Numbered from the stretch's first letter, positions 28,499 to 38,048 are shown. The stretch: DNA of 64,000 nucleotides from Bacteroidales bacterium (GCA_017549145.1 JAFYVM010000015.1:21488-85487), one strand, 5' to 3'. The notes: generated by a model not told the origin, from the sequence alone. Numbers and translations are program-made.

Positions 28499-29374
28499 TT
28501 AGTTAAGGGTTTCCAAATCAAGTGTGGTAATCTGTGCCTGACGTGCCTGGATATTGTCTCTAAGCTCGTTAAGATCGATGTTCCAAGATGTAAGCATATA
28601 GTTGTATACAATCTCGAACTTTGCATTGATCTTGTCAGCACCTGCACCTGCATTCTTAATAACGTTTGCCCAGTACTCTGGAGTATTGGTAACGTAGATT
28701 GAAAGAAGCTCTACGAAGTCCTCACCAGCCTCTGATGAAGCATAAGCGCTGATAAATCCATTCTGCTGAGCCTCAGCGTCATTCTCCCATGCATCGCTCC
28801 AAGTGTCTGTTACATAATCAGGACCAGAAATTGCGTTGAAGTCTGTTGAATAAGGCTTAGTCTGGTTCAAGATATGTGCAAACTCATGGTGCATAGTCTT
28901 GAAGTAGTATTCGTTGAGGTAATCAGGATCAATACGCATTTCATTAACGAAATACATTGTAATCTTAAGACCACCCTCAGCTGTACCGAGGACAAATGTT
29001 CCGTTGTTACGGTATGCACCAGAACCTACAAGGTGGATCATCTTAGGATAGTAGCTCTTGATGAACTCCTTGCTGCCAGTGATATCATCATAAGGCTCGA
29101 AGCAAAGGAACTTCATAAGCTTAGCCATCTTGATTGAGTTCTCATATGTTGCAGGAACAAGCCAGTAGTTAAAATCAGACTCGTTCTTCTCCATACGATA
29201 CTTGAACATAATGTTATATGGCTCGATGTAGTTAGTTACTAGCCACTGATCGAACTCGTTCTGGTTAACTTTTGAATCAAGAATCTGACTATCTGGATCC
29301 AATGGCTTCTCCTGACAAGACGCCGCAAGTACTGCCAAAGCAGCAATTGCCAAATATTTTATATACTTTTTCAT
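28499..29374 (-). CDS. Zinc metallopeptidase lipoprotein (Peptidase_Mx1 type)
   Basis: A 291-residue lipoprotein (lipobox LAASC, Cys20). HEFAH at residues 163-167 gives the HExxH zinc site, preceded by YYFKTMH and followed by ILNQTKPYS, as in the putative zinc-binding metallopeptidases of SusC/SusD operons (Mx1). It is likely a surface protease that feeds the cognate importer. It lies between SusD pair 3 and the DUF4302 gene, a recurrent gene order in this phylum. The third zinc ligand is not certain from the sequence alone. Confidence 0.85.
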   Translation of the reverse strand: MKKYIKYLAIAALAVLAASCQEKPLDPDSQILDSKVNQNEFDQWLVTNYIEPYNIMFKYRMEKNESDFNYWLVPATYENSIKMAKLMKFLCFEPYDDITGSKEFIKSYYPKMIHLVGSGAYRNNGTFVLGTAEGGLKITMYFVNEMRIDPDYLNEYYFKTMHHEFAHILNQTKPYSTDFNAISGPDYVTDTWSDAWENDAEAQQNGFISAYASSEAGEDFVELLSIYVTNTPEYWANVIKNAGAGADKINAKFEIVYNYMLTSWNIDLNELRDNIQARQAQITTLDLETLN

Positions 29375-29397
29375 ATAAATTCAATTTAACTGGTCCA

Positions 29398-31002
29398 TTA
29401 TCTAGGGTTAGGTTTAAGACCTGCTGTGATCACATCCTTAGGAAGCTGAAGAGCGCGTCTTTCGTCGTCCTTAGTAAGTCTGTCTGTAGTCTCAAGTACC
29501 GCAAGAGTAGTTCCAAGAACACGTCTTGTGATTTCAATACCATAACGCTTAACGTCAAACCATCTCATACCCATCATATAGAACTCAACACGACGGATGT
29601 AAAGGATTGCGTGAAGATAAGCCTCAAGGTCGCTACCCTCTTCTACTGTAAGGAGAACTGGATTAAGTCTCTTCTTAGGTGTAGGAGCGTCATCCGCATA
29701 GTACTCCATGCCAGCTACCCAAGCCTTAATTGACTCATCAGAAAGAACTGGTGTTGAACATCTAGCAGGATTAAGAGTGTTGGCAGTCCAAAGGTTCATA
29801 TCTGCAAGAGCAAGCTCAAACTGTCCAGTCAAGATGTAAGCCTCTGCTCTGTTAAGAAGTGCCTCCTCTGCAGTAAGAGCAGCATAAAGCGTTCTAGCAT
29901 ATCCGATCTGTGCAACTGGGTCAGTATACTCAAACAAGTAGTTGAGACGTGGGAAGATAGTCTTATCAAAACCTGTTGCTACGTAAACGTAAGGTGTAAG
30001 CTTATACATGTTACCATAAGTGTAGCTACCTGTTGCTGGAGCATATGCACCCCATGGAGCCTGGTTAAGAAGCTCAGTCTGCATCAACATGTTACCTGAA
30101 GAGATTCTAGCCTCAACCATATATGGTCCGAAAACAACACCAAGATAAGAATAAGCAGTCTGAAGAAGGAAGTTATTCTTTGCTGCAGTGCTATTGTACT
30201 GAGGTCCTACAACCTTAAGATCCTTTGGATATGCCTTAAGTGTCTCATAGTCTCTGAGGAGCTCATTTGGAGCTGAACCCAAAGCCTTAGATGCACACTC
30301 AATACACTTGTCCCACTTACCATAGTTAAGGTAGAAACGTGAAGCGAATGTATAAGCAGCCTTCTCATTGAAGTGATACTTAGGAACGCTGTAGAATGCA
30401 TCGCTTACAAGAGGAAGTCCTCTTTCAAGGTCTTTCTCGATAAGCTCATAAACCTTAGCAACTGTTCCACGCTGATACTTAGGATTAAGCTGAGTCTCTG
30501 GTCCCTCCATATAAGGAATACCAAGGTCTGTTTCTGCAGTTGCAGGGTTGTACGCTTTACAGAATACACTTGCAAGGATATAGTGATTGTAAGCACGGCA
30601 AAGGAGAGCCTCACCAAGAGAAGCCTTAAGCATAGGTGTATCTGCACCCATCTCCTCAATAGCTACGATAGCCTGGTTAGCATTTGTGATAGCACCGTAA
30701 AGTGCACCCCATACAGACTTTGGATCCTCATTATCACTCTCTGTAACCTCTTCCCACTTATACATCTGAGAGTATACTCTCTCTGAATAAGGAGATGCCT
30801 TGAATTCATCCACGTTATCAGATGACATCTCAGTAAGCATGATATATGCATTCTCTGGATATGCACTTACAAGAAGCTTCTCCACCTTTTCCTCGGTGTC
30901 GACCTCAGCTCGATTGTCAGGCATAACATCCAGCCACTTGTTGCAGGATGTCAGCGCAAACGCGAGCGACAGCATCGAAAGGGTTATATTTTTAATTTTC
31001 AT
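29398..31002 (-). CDS. SusD/RagB family lipoprotein, pair 3
   Basis: About 534 residues from ATG 31002 (MKIKNITLSM); the upstream ATG at 31032 would add a hydrophilic extension overlapping the SusC end and is rejected. The lipobox is ALTSC. SusD marks include EALLCRAYNHYILASVFCKAY, ALTAEEALLNRAEAYILT and YIRRVEFYMMGMRWFDVKRYG. It is only distantly related to the SusD proteins of pairs 1 and 2. It starts 19 bases after the SusC stop. Confidence 0.94.
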   Translation of the reverse strand: MKIKNITLSMLSLAFALTSCNKWLDVMPDNRAEVDTEEKVEKLLVSAYPENAYIMLTEMSSDNVDEFKASPYSERVYSQMYKWEEVTESDNEDPKSVWGALYGAITNANQAIVAIEEMGADTPMLKASLGEALLCRAYNHYILASVFCKAYNPATAETDLGIPYMEGPETQLNPKYQRGTVAKVYELIEKDLERGLPLVSDAFYSVPKYHFNEKAAYTFASRFYLNYGKWDKCIECASKALGSAPNELLRDYETLKAYPKDLKVVGPQYNSTAAKNNFLLQTAYSYLGVVFGPYMVEARISSGNMLMQTELLNQAPWGAYAPATGSYTYGNMYKLTPYVYVATGFDKTIFPRLNYLFEYTDPVAQIGYARTLYAALTAEEALLNRAEAYILTGQFELALADMNLWTANTLNPARCSTPVLSDESIKAWVAGMEYYADDAPTPKKRLNPVLLTVEEGSDLEAYLHAILYIRRVEFYMMGMRWFDVKRYGIEITRRVLGTTLAVLETTDRLTKDDERRALQLPKDVITAGLKPNPR

Positions 31003-31021
31003 AATCTCTAGTTTTAAAGGT

Positions 31022-34000
31022 TTACAAACCAATTCTCAATGTAACTGTGAACTGCTTAGGAAGCGGAGTAGCAACACCACCAGTGTTGAAGAACTCTGGA
31101 TCCTGTCCGTTCAACTTCTTGTCAGCGTAAAGAAGAGCAAGGTTAGTTCCCTGAACTTTGAGAGAGAGGGAGTTCATCTTCATAGCCTTAACCCACTTCT
31201 GAGGGAAGTCGTAGCTAAGTGAAACCTCTTTCAAACGGATGAAGTCACCCTTTGCAATACGTGCTGTAGAGTAGTTGTAAGCATTGTATGCGTATGAGAG
31301 GTTACCATCAAGATAGTTCTGCATTCTTGAAGAAATTACAGGAATGTCTGTGTACTTCTCGTCTCCTGGAACTACCCAACGGTTCTTGAACTCCTTAGGC
31401 ATTGCAGTAAGGTCGCTGTAAGAGCTCTTGAACACTGGATCCATACGTACGATGTTACCGAATGAATAAGTAAGGAATACGTTAAGTTTGAATCCGTAGA
31501 ATGAGAATGTGTTACCGAATGAACCGAAGTCAGTTGGGTCTGCTGAACCTGAATACTCGAGGAAGTCGATATTGTCACGTTCCTGGAAGTAGATACCAGT
31601 TGTAGTTACGTTTCCACTCTGATCAAGGAATGTAGGAATACCCTCTTCGTTCAAGCCCTTGAAAGGAATTGAGAAGATTGAACGTACTGGATAACCCTGG
31701 AGTGCGAAACCTGTACCTGCTACGAGGTCAATTACGCGCTGCTGGTTCTCGAGTGAAGTAACCTTATTCTGTGCGTGTGAATAAATGAAGTCAGTAGTCC
31801 ACTTGAAGTTCTTCTTGTTGATGTTCACAGTAGAGAGTGTAAGCTCAACTCCTGAAGACTCCATTGATGCAACGTTACCAAGCTTAGTAACCTGACCACC
31901 GATACCCTGAGTAGTAACAGGACCGATGAGGTCGTAGTTGTTACGCTTGTACCAGTCAGCCTCGATGTTAAGTCTGTTATCGAAGAGACCGATTGCAGCA
32001 CCGATGTTAAGCTCGTGCTTCTTCTCGTAAGTAAGCTCACCATTCTCGAGGTCAGAAACGTAGAGTGCTGACTCACCATCACCTGCGTTTGGACGCCATG
32101 GGTTAGTTGATCTGATGACAACGCGTGAGTTAGTTACGCTAGCTGGACCACGGTCAGCTGTAAGTGAGTAAGATGCCTTAAGTGAAAGGTGTGAAACTGT
32201 TGGCCATGCATCCTTCATCCACTCTTCCTCGTGAATGTTCCATGCACCTGAAACGTTCCATGTAGGGAGCCAACGAGCTGAAGTAGTCTTACCGAGGCGG
32301 TTTGTACCCTCGTAACGGATAGTACCGTTGATTGTATAACGTCCCTTATATGAATAAGTACCGTTTGCAAAGAAAGCGACACTACGTGTCAATGCGTTAA
32401 GCATAGAGTAATACTGAGTATTCTCCTCAGCACCCTTCTTGAACACCTCGTAAGCATAACGAGGAACCTCACCCATAGCGTACTGGAGACCCCAACCACG
32501 GAACCAAGTCTGACGACGCTGTACCTGATTAAGCTCCATACCACCGAAGATGTTCATGATGTGACCACCAGTGAATTCCTTGTTGTACTGACCTGTAGCA
32601 CGGAAGTCATAAGAAAGCATGCTGAAGTCAGTTCTCTCGTAGATACCTCCGTCAGGAAGCACTGTGATTGGAACTGCGTAAGGATTATCAGGATCAGTAT
32701 AAAGGAATGGGTTGTTATCACGGATTGTTGTAGTTGGCATTGCTCTATAAGCCATAGCCTGGTTAGAGTAATCTGTGATAGTGTGCTGCTGAGCAGTAGA
32801 AGAATACTTCACAGAACCGAGAGCTGAGAACTCAAGACCAGCGATTGGCTTAAGCTTGAACTCGCCCTGGAACTTAAGGTCAACTACGTCAAAGTCCATG
32901 TAGTTGTTCTCAAGCTCGTGCATGATGTTGAAGTCTGTGTAGTTTCTCTTGTAGAACTCGTTAGGATCGAGTACACGTGAAGTGTTCAACGCATAAGAGT
33001 ATGGGTTGATATCGAAGTCACGAGTAACCTCACCACGTACAACGTCAGTACCAGAAGCAAGTGTTCCTGGAGCTTTCTGCTTACGATATGATGCACTAGC
33101 GATCATATTGAAAGAAAGTCTCTTAAAGATGTTGTAGTTTGCATTGAGGTTTGCAGTATAACGATTTACACCGCTCTGCTTAGCCCAACCTGGATCGAGC
33201 ATTGCTGAGATTGATGCATAGTACTGCGACTTGTCATTACCTGAAGAAAGGCTGACAGAGTGGTTCTGTGAAAGAGCGTTGCTGAAGAGCAAGTCAAACC
33301 AGTCTGTGTTACGGTACTCAGCCTCACGGAGGTAAGCATTACGAGCTGCCTCAGTGTTAGCAAGCTGACCAGAAGTGATAAGATTGTACATCTTACCATA
33401 GACACCGCTCTGGCTTGAGTTAGGAACGCTTGAATAGTTAAGCCATCCCTTCTGCTCGAGCTCACGATAGATACTCATCTGCTCCTGTGAGTTCATGATG
33501 TTGAACTGGCCGTAAGAAGGAACAAGACGTGTTGTGAACTCACCTGTATAGCTGATACGGCTGCGGCCTGCTGAACCCTTCTTAGTAGTTACAACGATCA
33601 CACCGGCCATCGCGCGCGCACCATATATAGATGTTGCAGAACCGTCCTTGAGAATCTGGAAGCTCTCGATGTCATCAGAGTTCAAACCAGCAATTGCAGA
33701 AGAGATCAAAGTTGTTGCGTCTCCAGAAGAAAGCTGGTCTGCGTCAACCTCGACAACGTCCTCCATAATTACACCGTCAACGACCCAAAGTGGCTTAGAG
33801 CTACCGTAGATAGACGTAGCACCACGAACGCGGATCTTAGGTGCGGTACCGAATGTACCAGATACGTTCTGAACAGAGACTCCTGATGCACGACCCTCGA
33901 GGGCACGGCTAATTTCAGGAACACCGTCCAATTTTGCTTTGTCACCTTCTACCTTAGCTGTCGAACCAGTAAATAGACGTTTGTCCATTTTCTGCATACC

Positions 34001-34330
34001 TGTTACGACTACACCTTCAAGATAGGTGGCATCCTCTTTCATCACAATGTGAAGAGGTTCAGTCGACACCTTTGCGGAAGCAGTGCTCATACCGAGGAAG
34101 GTTACAATAATCTCCTTCGCATCAGCTGGAACAGCCTTGATTCCGAATTTACCCTCTGCATCGGTGATAGTACCGATGGTAGTTCCATTGACAAGCACGT
34201 AGGCTCCTGCTACGGGCTGTCCGTCGCTCTCAGCCACAACCTTACCTGTTACAGTAATAGTATTCTGAGCAAGAGCGAAGCCGATACTCGCAAAGAGTAG
34301 GGCGACCATCAACAATAAGTTTCTTTTCAT
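31022..34330 (-). CDS. SusC/RagA family TonB-dependent importer, pair 3
   Basis: A 1102-residue importer. The order is signal peptide (AQNTITVTGKVV), regulatory domain, plug with ALEGRASGVSVQ and the family mark SIYGARAMAGVIVVTTKKG, and barrel ending VTLRIGL. It belongs to a different subgroup from pairs 1 and 2. It is the first gene of a four-gene operon with SusD, the Mx1 peptidase and the DUF4302 protein, so the cargo is probably peptide-derived. A full consensus promoter lies about 100 bases upstream. Confidence 0.96.
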   Translation of the reverse strand: MKRNLLLMVALLFASIGFALAQNTITVTGKVVAESDGQPVAGAYVLVNGTTIGTITDAEGKFGIKAVPADAKEIIVTFLGMSTASAKVSTEPLHIVMKEDATYLEGVVVTGMQKMDKRLFTGSTAKVEGDKAKLDGVPEISRALEGRASGVSVQNVSGTFGTAPKIRVRGATSIYGSSKPLWVVDGVIMEDVVEVDADQLSSGDATTLISSAIAGLNSDDIESFQILKDGSATSIYGARAMAGVIVVTTKKGSAGRSRISYTGEFTTRLVPSYGQFNIMNSQEQMSIYRELEQKGWLNYSSVPNSSQSGVYGKMYNLITSGQLANTEAARNAYLREAEYRNTDWFDLLFSNALSQNHSVSLSSGNDKSQYYASISAMLDPGWAKQSGVNRYTANLNANYNIFKRLSFNMIASASYRKQKAPGTLASGTDVVRGEVTRDFDINPYSYALNTSRVLDPNEFYKRNYTDFNIMHELENNYMDFDVVDLKFQGEFKLKPIAGLEFSALGSVKYSSTAQQHTITDYSNQAMAYRAMPTTTIRDNNPFLYTDPDNPYAVPITVLPDGGIYERTDFSMLSYDFRATGQYNKEFTGGHIMNIFGGMELNQVQRRQTWFRGWGLQYAMGEVPRYAYEVFKKGAEENTQYYSMLNALTRSVAFFANGTYSYKGRYTINGTIRYEGTNRLGKTTSARWLPTWNVSGAWNIHEEEWMKDAWPTVSHLSLKASYSLTADRGPASVTNSRVVIRSTNPWRPNAGDGESALYVSDLENGELTYEKKHELNIGAAIGLFDNRLNIEADWYKRNNYDLIGPVTTQGIGGQVTKLGNVASMESSGVELTLSTVNINKKNFKWTTDFIYSHAQNKVTSLENQQRVIDLVAGTGFALQGYPVRSIFSIPFKGLNEEGIPTFLDQSGNVTTTGIYFQERDNIDFLEYSGSADPTDFGSFGNTFSFYGFKLNVFLTYSFGNIVRMDPVFKSSYSDLTAMPKEFKNRWVVPGDEKYTDIPVISSRMQNYLDGNLSYAYNAYNYSTARIAKGDFIRLKEVSLSYDFPQKWVKAMKMNSLSLKVQGTNLALLYADKKLNGQDPEFFNTGGVATPLPKQFTVTLRIGL

Positions 34331-34711
34331 AGTGTTGATTTTAGTTGTTAAACATAGAATTTTTAGGGTAGTAAACTTACACTACACTTCTTTTGTACCC
34401 CGAAAACGACCGTTTTCATAAGCGACAAAGCACAAACTTAGCACTTAAAAATTAAAAATCCAAACATTCTCAAATATTGCGCAGATTACACACATCAAGC
34501 GTTTTTGTTGTTTTGATTGATTTTTTCTATCTCTTTACAGAATTCAACTTACAATTTATAAGTACTCCAAAAAGAAAAGTTCCTTTTTGCAAGAAAAAAT
34601 CATTTTGAAATATTTTTCGACATTTTTATTCTTGTCTCTAAAATCAGCTAAGAAAACGACAATAACCATCATTTTACCTGAAAATTACTATCTTAGCAAA
34701 AAATACAAGAT
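34331..34711. other. Intergenic stretch between divergent SusC pair 3 and yhhN-like gene
   Basis: 381 bases, AT-rich. It holds the minus-strand SusC promoter (34433-34464) and an imperfect TATCTTAG box near 34690 in front of the plus-strand gene. A short inverted pair, AAAACGACCGTTTT (34403-34416), lies between the promoter and SusC in the leader. I see no gene here. Confidence 0.6.
34433..34464 (-). promoter_or_regulatory. Promoter of the SusC pair 3 operon
   Basis: On the minus strand TTTG (34464-34461), 20 bases, then TAAGTTTG (34440-34433), an exact match to the Bacteroidota promoter. The predicted leader is about 95 bases. Confidence 0.75.
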
Positions 34712-35401
34712 ATGGCAGCTTTTCGACTTAAAGAACTGTACATCAGACCCGCAGCTCTGATATCAACCGGAATCTTCTTCGCATTGGTGGCAATATTTTT
34801 TCTACCAATCAACATCCCACACAAACTTGCATTCCCCGTTTTCACTCTCTTCGTTGCAGGACTTTGGCTGCTCCCATGGCAAATGTGCCTGGCGATGCTA
34901 TGCTCAGCTTTAGGCGACTACATGGGATCATGTGGTAATTTTATCGGCCAGATGGGATTCTTCGCACTCGCACACATCTGGATAATCTCTTATTTTATTA
35001 AAAGATATAAGGAAAGAGTCGAACCGGACAGAAAACTCACAGCAAAAGCCAAGGGATATCTGACAATGGTCATATTCTGCACCATTGCGCTTCTTGTCAC
35101 AGCCTTTACAGTAATTCTTCCTGGAGCACCTCAAGGAATTGAAAAAATCGGAGCAAGCTGCTATGCCGTAATCATCAGCACGATGTTATTATCAGGACTT
35201 CTGCAGAGGAGCAGTCTCTACGCACTTGGAGCCGTGCTTTTTGTATTCTCAGACTTTATATTGGCATGGAACAGATTCGTCGAGCCTGTACCATATCGAA
35301 ATTATCTCGTATTAGGGACATACTATCTGGCTCAATGGCTCCTCTTCATCAGATCCACTAAATACAGAATAAAATCCCCTATCCGTCTAATGAGGTTTTA
35401 A
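34712..35401 (+). CDS. YhhN-family membrane protein (lysoplasmalogenase-like)
   Basis: A 229-residue protein with about eight predicted helices. The spaced motifs CSALGDYMG, IGQMGFFALAH, GAVLFVFSDFILAWNRF and TYYLAQW are those of the YhhN/TMEM86 family, whose characterised members cleave the vinyl-ether bond of lysoplasmalogens. Plasmalogens occur in anaerobes, so the role is plausible but not shown. The gene stands alone between a divergent SusC operon and a convergent tRNA gene; a shared hairpin ends both. Confidence 0.85.
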   Translation: MAAFRLKELYIRPAALISTGIFFALVAIFFLPINIPHKLAFPVFTLFVAGLWLLPWQMCLAMLCSALGDYMGSCGNFIGQMGFFALAHIWIISYFIKRYKERVEPDRKLTAKAKGYLTMVIFCTIALLVTAFTVILPGAPQGIEKIGASCYAVIISTMLLSGLLQRSSLYALGAVLFVFSDFILAWNRFVEPVPYRNYLVLGTYYLAQWLLFIRSTKYRIKSPIRLMRF

Positions 35402-35415
35402 GTTGAGAAAAAGAA

Positions 35416-35443
35416 AAAGGCCTGATCGATTGATCAGGCCTTT
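35416..35443. terminator. Bidirectional terminator between yhhN-like gene and tRNA-Leu
   Basis: AAGGCCTGATC and GATCAGGCCTT form an 11-bp stem with the loop GATT. On the minus strand it is followed by a T-rich run (TTTTTCTTTTTCTC), so it serves tRNA-Leu best. Confidence 0.85.
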
Positions 35444-35444
35444 G

Positions 35445-35527
35445 TGCGGTGGGCGAGACTCGAACTCGCACAGGATTACTCCCACTACCCCCTCAAAGTA
35501 GCGTGTCTACCATTTCACCACCACCGC
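35445..35527 (-). tRNA. tRNA-Leu (anticodon GAG)
   Basis: The minus strand folds into a class II tRNA. The acceptor GCGGTGG pairs with CCACCGC, the anticodon stem is CTACT/GGTAG with loop TTGAGGG (anticodon GAG), a long variable arm is present, and the T arm is GCGAG-TTCGAGT-CTCGC. The discriminator is A and no CCA is encoded. It reads CUC/CUU codons. Confidence 0.95.
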
Positions 35528-35543
35528 TTTTGAATTGGGACTG

Positions 35544-35574
35544 CAAATATACGCGCTTTTTTTATATCTGCAAA
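35544..35574 (-). promoter_or_regulatory. Promoter of tRNA-Leu
   Basis: On the minus strand TTTG (35574-35571), 19 bases, then TATATTTG (35551-35544), an exact consensus ending about 17 bases before the tRNA. Confidence 0.75.
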
Positions 35575-35608
35575 ACTTTTTGAATATTTTTTTTGAAATT
35601 TTATCCAA

Positions 35609-36067
35609 TTATTCAATTTTCTTCCAATATATTGACTGAGAAAAGCACAATAAAGTACCTTTTACTCTCAACCTACCGTCTTCTACAAACTCACATTGAA
35701 CACTCGCTCTAAATCCACGAGTCGGATCATAAACCTTTGTTCCTCCCCACTTCTGCTTATCAGGATTATAGACAAGACCTTTAATGATTATAATCTTGTC
35801 ACACTCGACATTGCGAAGTGACTCATCTGGATTCTGTTCATCCAATCTGACATTACCATTCGCGTCCAGACGGTTCTCCACCCAACAGACTTGAGCCGTA
35901 TAAGTACCGTCTGGATTTTTATAGACAGATACTTTTGTCGCCTCCCCATGGTGGTTTACCTCATAGATTCCTATTATATTATCAGCAAGTGAATTCAAGT
36001 CCGTCTGTGCACAGACCGGAACGCACGCTGCAATCAAGCTAAAAACTATGATAATCAGCCTTTTCAT
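35609..36067 (-). CDS. DUF2147 secreted protein
   Basis: About 152 residues with a cleavable signal peptide (ending VCAQTD). The segments IIGIYEV, KVSVYKNPDGTYTAQVCWVE, GLVYNPDKQKWGGTKVYDPTRGF and LRVKGTLLCFSQSIYWKK match the DUF2147 family, small periplasmic or secreted beta proteins of unknown role. ATG at 36067 (MKRLIII) is chosen over 36073 because it starts the basic n-region directly. Its promoter box overlaps the region of the divergent rpsP promoter. Confidence 0.88.
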   Translation of the reverse strand: MKRLIIIVFSLIAACVPVCAQTDLNSLADNIIGIYEVNHHGEATKVSVYKNPDGTYTAQVCWVENRLDANGNVRLDEQNPDESLRNVECDKIIIIKGLVYNPDKQKWGGTKVYDPTRGFRASVQCEFVEDGRLRVKGTLLCFSQSIYWKKIE

Positions 36068-36093
36068 TTCCAATATATTTTTGTGTGCGGTTG

Positions 36094-36101
36094 CAAATAT
36101 A
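36094..36101 (-). promoter_or_regulatory. Promoter -7 box of the DUF2147 gene
   Basis: On the minus strand it reads TATATTTG, an exact TAnnTTTG box, with a predicted leader of about 20 bases. No TTTG was found at the -33 distance. Confidence 0.5.
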
Positions 36102-36113
36102 AGAATTATTTCG

Positions 36114-36121
36114 TACTTTTG
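36114..36121 (+). promoter_or_regulatory. Promoter -7 box of rpsP-rimM
   Basis: TACTTTTG with a near -33 GTTG 20 bases upstream (36090-36093). The leader begins inside a hairpin, TTTTCCT-CGGGT-AGGAAAA (36127-36145), which could act on the mRNA. Confidence 0.6.
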
Positions 36122-36184
36122 CGCGCTTTTCCTCGGGTAGGAAAACGCAGGTGTAATTTATTAACTACTTAAAACAGATTCACA

Positions 36185-36724
36185 ATGGCTGTTAAAATTC
36201 GTCTTCAGCGCCACGGAAAGAAGAATTTCGCATTCTTCCACATTGTTGTGGCTGATTCACGCGCACCACGCGATGGTCGTTTCATTGAGCAGATCGGCTC
36301 TTACAATCCAAACACAAATCCTGCAACAATCGTTCTCAACCACGAGCGCGCACTTGCATGGGTTAACGTAGGTGCTCAGCCTACCCTTACTGCAAAGCGT
36401 ATCCTCTCTTACGAGGGCATTCTCCTTGCAAAGCACCTCCAGGATGGTGTTAAGAAGGGTGCTCTTACTCAGGAGCAGGCAGACGCTAAGCTTGCTGCTT
36501 GGAAGTCAGAGAAGGCTGCAAAGATCAACGCAAAGAAAGAAGGTCTTAGCAAGGACGCTGCTGCTGCACGCAAGGCTGCTGCAGAGGCTGAGGCTAAGGT
36601 AAACCAGGAGAGAGTTGAGGCTATCGCTAAGAGACAGGCTGAGGCTGCTGAGGCTGCACGCGCGGCTGCAGAAGCTGCTGCAGCAGAGGCTGCTGCTGAA
36701 ACTGAGGAGACTCCAGCTGAGTAA
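36185..36724 (+). CDS. rpsP: Ribosomal protein S16 with long Ala/Glu/Lys-rich tail
   Basis: Residues 1-80 are standard S16 ([36 protein letters not shown], shown in part: IRLQRHGKK and [12 protein letters not shown]). The protein continues to 179 residues with a Lys/Ala/Glu-rich, probably coiled or disordered tail ending TEETPAE. Such tails are usual in S16 of Bacteroidota. It helps assemble the 30S subunit. rimM follows after four bases, the classic order for S16 and its assembly factor. Confidence 0.97.
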   Translation: MAVKIRLQRHGKKNFAFFHIVVADSRAPRDGRFIEQIGSYNPNTNPATIVLNHERALAWVNVGAQPTLTAKRILSYEGILLAKHLQDGVKKGALTQEQADAKLAAWKSEKAAKINAKKEGLSKDAAAARKAAAEAEAKVNQERVEAIAKRQAEAAEAARAAAEAAAAEAAAETEETPAE

Positions 36725-36728
36725 TCCT

Positions 36729-37259
36729 ATGCAGCAGATAGCTCAGGTTCTGAAATCTAACGGTACCGACGGGGAGCTTGTAATGAGTTTCCGTTCGATC
36801 GCTCCTGAGGATATCAACCTACAGGAACCGGTGTTCATCGTTTTCGATGGACTACCGGTTCCTTTTTTTATTGAATCTTTTACCAAACGCGGCAATTCTA
36901 AGGCTCTTGTACGCCTCACAGGCATTCATTGCCAGGAAGATGTAGATGAAATTTCAGGAAAAGCCGTATATATTGAAGAAGGTGACGAGCAGGAAATGTC
37001 TCTTGAAGAAGACGGATTCGCTGCACTTGTCGGATGGATGCTCCTAACCCCATCTGGCGCCTCAAGTAACTCACCGGAAGACATGGAGCTGATAGAAGTC
37101 GGCGAAATCACAGACTTCATAGAAATCCCAAACAATCCTTGCATAGAGGTAGAAACAGAAAATGGAGCAGTAATGATACCGCTCCATGAAGATTTGATTC
37201 TTTCTATTGATCCGGAGTATCAGGAAATCATCATGCAGGTTCCTGAAGGCCTCCTTTAA
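36729..37259 (+). CDS. rimM: 16S rRNA processing protein RimM
   Basis: 176 residues from ATG 36729 (MQQIAQVLKSNGTDGELVMS). The N-terminal RimM domain has the GTDGELV loop and PVFIVFDGLPVPFFIESF, and a PRC-barrel follows with GEITDFIEIPNNPCIEV and VMIPLHEDLILSID. It binds S19 and matures the 30S head. The open frame extends 38 codons upstream inside rpsP, but that part is Leu/Arg-rich shadow sequence. The stop overlaps the stop of the convergent lipoprotein gene. Confidence 0.93.
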   Translation: MQQIAQVLKSNGTDGELVMSFRSIAPEDINLQEPVFIVFDGLPVPFFIESFTKRGNSKALVRLTGIHCQEDVDEISGKAVYIEEGDEQEMSLEEDGFAALVGWMLLTPSGASSNSPEDMELIEVGEITDFIEIPNNPCIEVETENGAVMIPLHEDLILSIDPEYQEIIMQVPEGLL

Positions 37260-38026
37260 TATTCAATTGCGATATCCGCAATTACATTATCAAGACAGAA
37301 ATACTGAGAAACACTCTTGGTTGATACCAACGCGAAGTTAATCTTATCAATCGACGCAAGTGCACCAAGGTCAAAGTTTGTCCATTTTGATACAATGGAA
37401 TCCTTTGGCTGTCCTGACTTATCGTTCTGAGTATAATCCGCCAAGTTGATCTCAGCTTTTCCTGTCATCTGACCGCCCTTATAACCGGTTGCAACCAATG
37501 TAAGCTTATCACCACGCTGGAATGTTGCAGCAATTTCCTCTGCAACTTTAGCAGTATTTGTTACCTGGCACATTTTCATCGTACAAGTTCCTGATGTCGG
37601 CAATAAGAATTCAATGTCATAAGTTGGTCTCTGAGAGCTCATATAGTACACCATATAAGTGTTTACTCCCTTAATTGAATGAGCACGCCAAGTCATGTCA
37701 AGATTCAGTACCTCAGGCTGAGTCTCTGTACCCTCCTCTTTTGGTTCTGGATCATAAACTCCCTCCAGAGCAGAAATACGGAATCCTCCTTTATACTCAT
37801 AAGTTGAGGCATCAATATTATGGCAGAATGCCAGATAATTATATCCGATGGCATACCCTTTTTCTGCATAATATGTACTGTCTGCTCTCAAAGTCAAATC
37901 TGATCCATACTCAAAGTTTGCTACCAAAGTATAATTCTCTGAGCTAGTGAAATCAAAACAAGAAGTAAGGGCAAACGCAATCACTGCCATGCCCATGAAT
38001 CGTTTAAGTGATTTTAATACTTTCAT
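37256..38026 (-). CDS. DUF4465-like lipoprotein
   Basis: A 256-residue lipoprotein (lipobox ALTSC). Beta-rich with YAIGYNYLAFCHNID near the N-terminus and YFCLDNVIAD at the end, a pattern I associate with DUF4465 surface proteins; the family call is tentative. It is the last gene after the lysine operon on the same strand, 22 bases from dapF, though its role has no obvious link to lysine. Confidence 0.6.
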   Translation of the reverse strand: MKVLKSLKRFMGMAVIAFALTSCFDFTSSENYTLVANFEYGSDLTLRADSTYYAEKGYAIGYNYLAFCHNIDASTYEYKGGFRISALEGVYDPEPKEEGTETQPEVLNLDMTWRAHSIKGVNTYMVYYMSSQRPTYDIEFLLPTSGTCTMKMCQVTNTAKVAEEIAATFQRGDKLTLVATGYKGGQMTGKAEINLADYTQNDKSGQPKDSIVSKWTNFDLGALASIDKINFALVSTKSVSQYFCLDNVIADIAIEY

Positions 38027-38048
38027 TTTTATCTATTTTGTTCTAATC

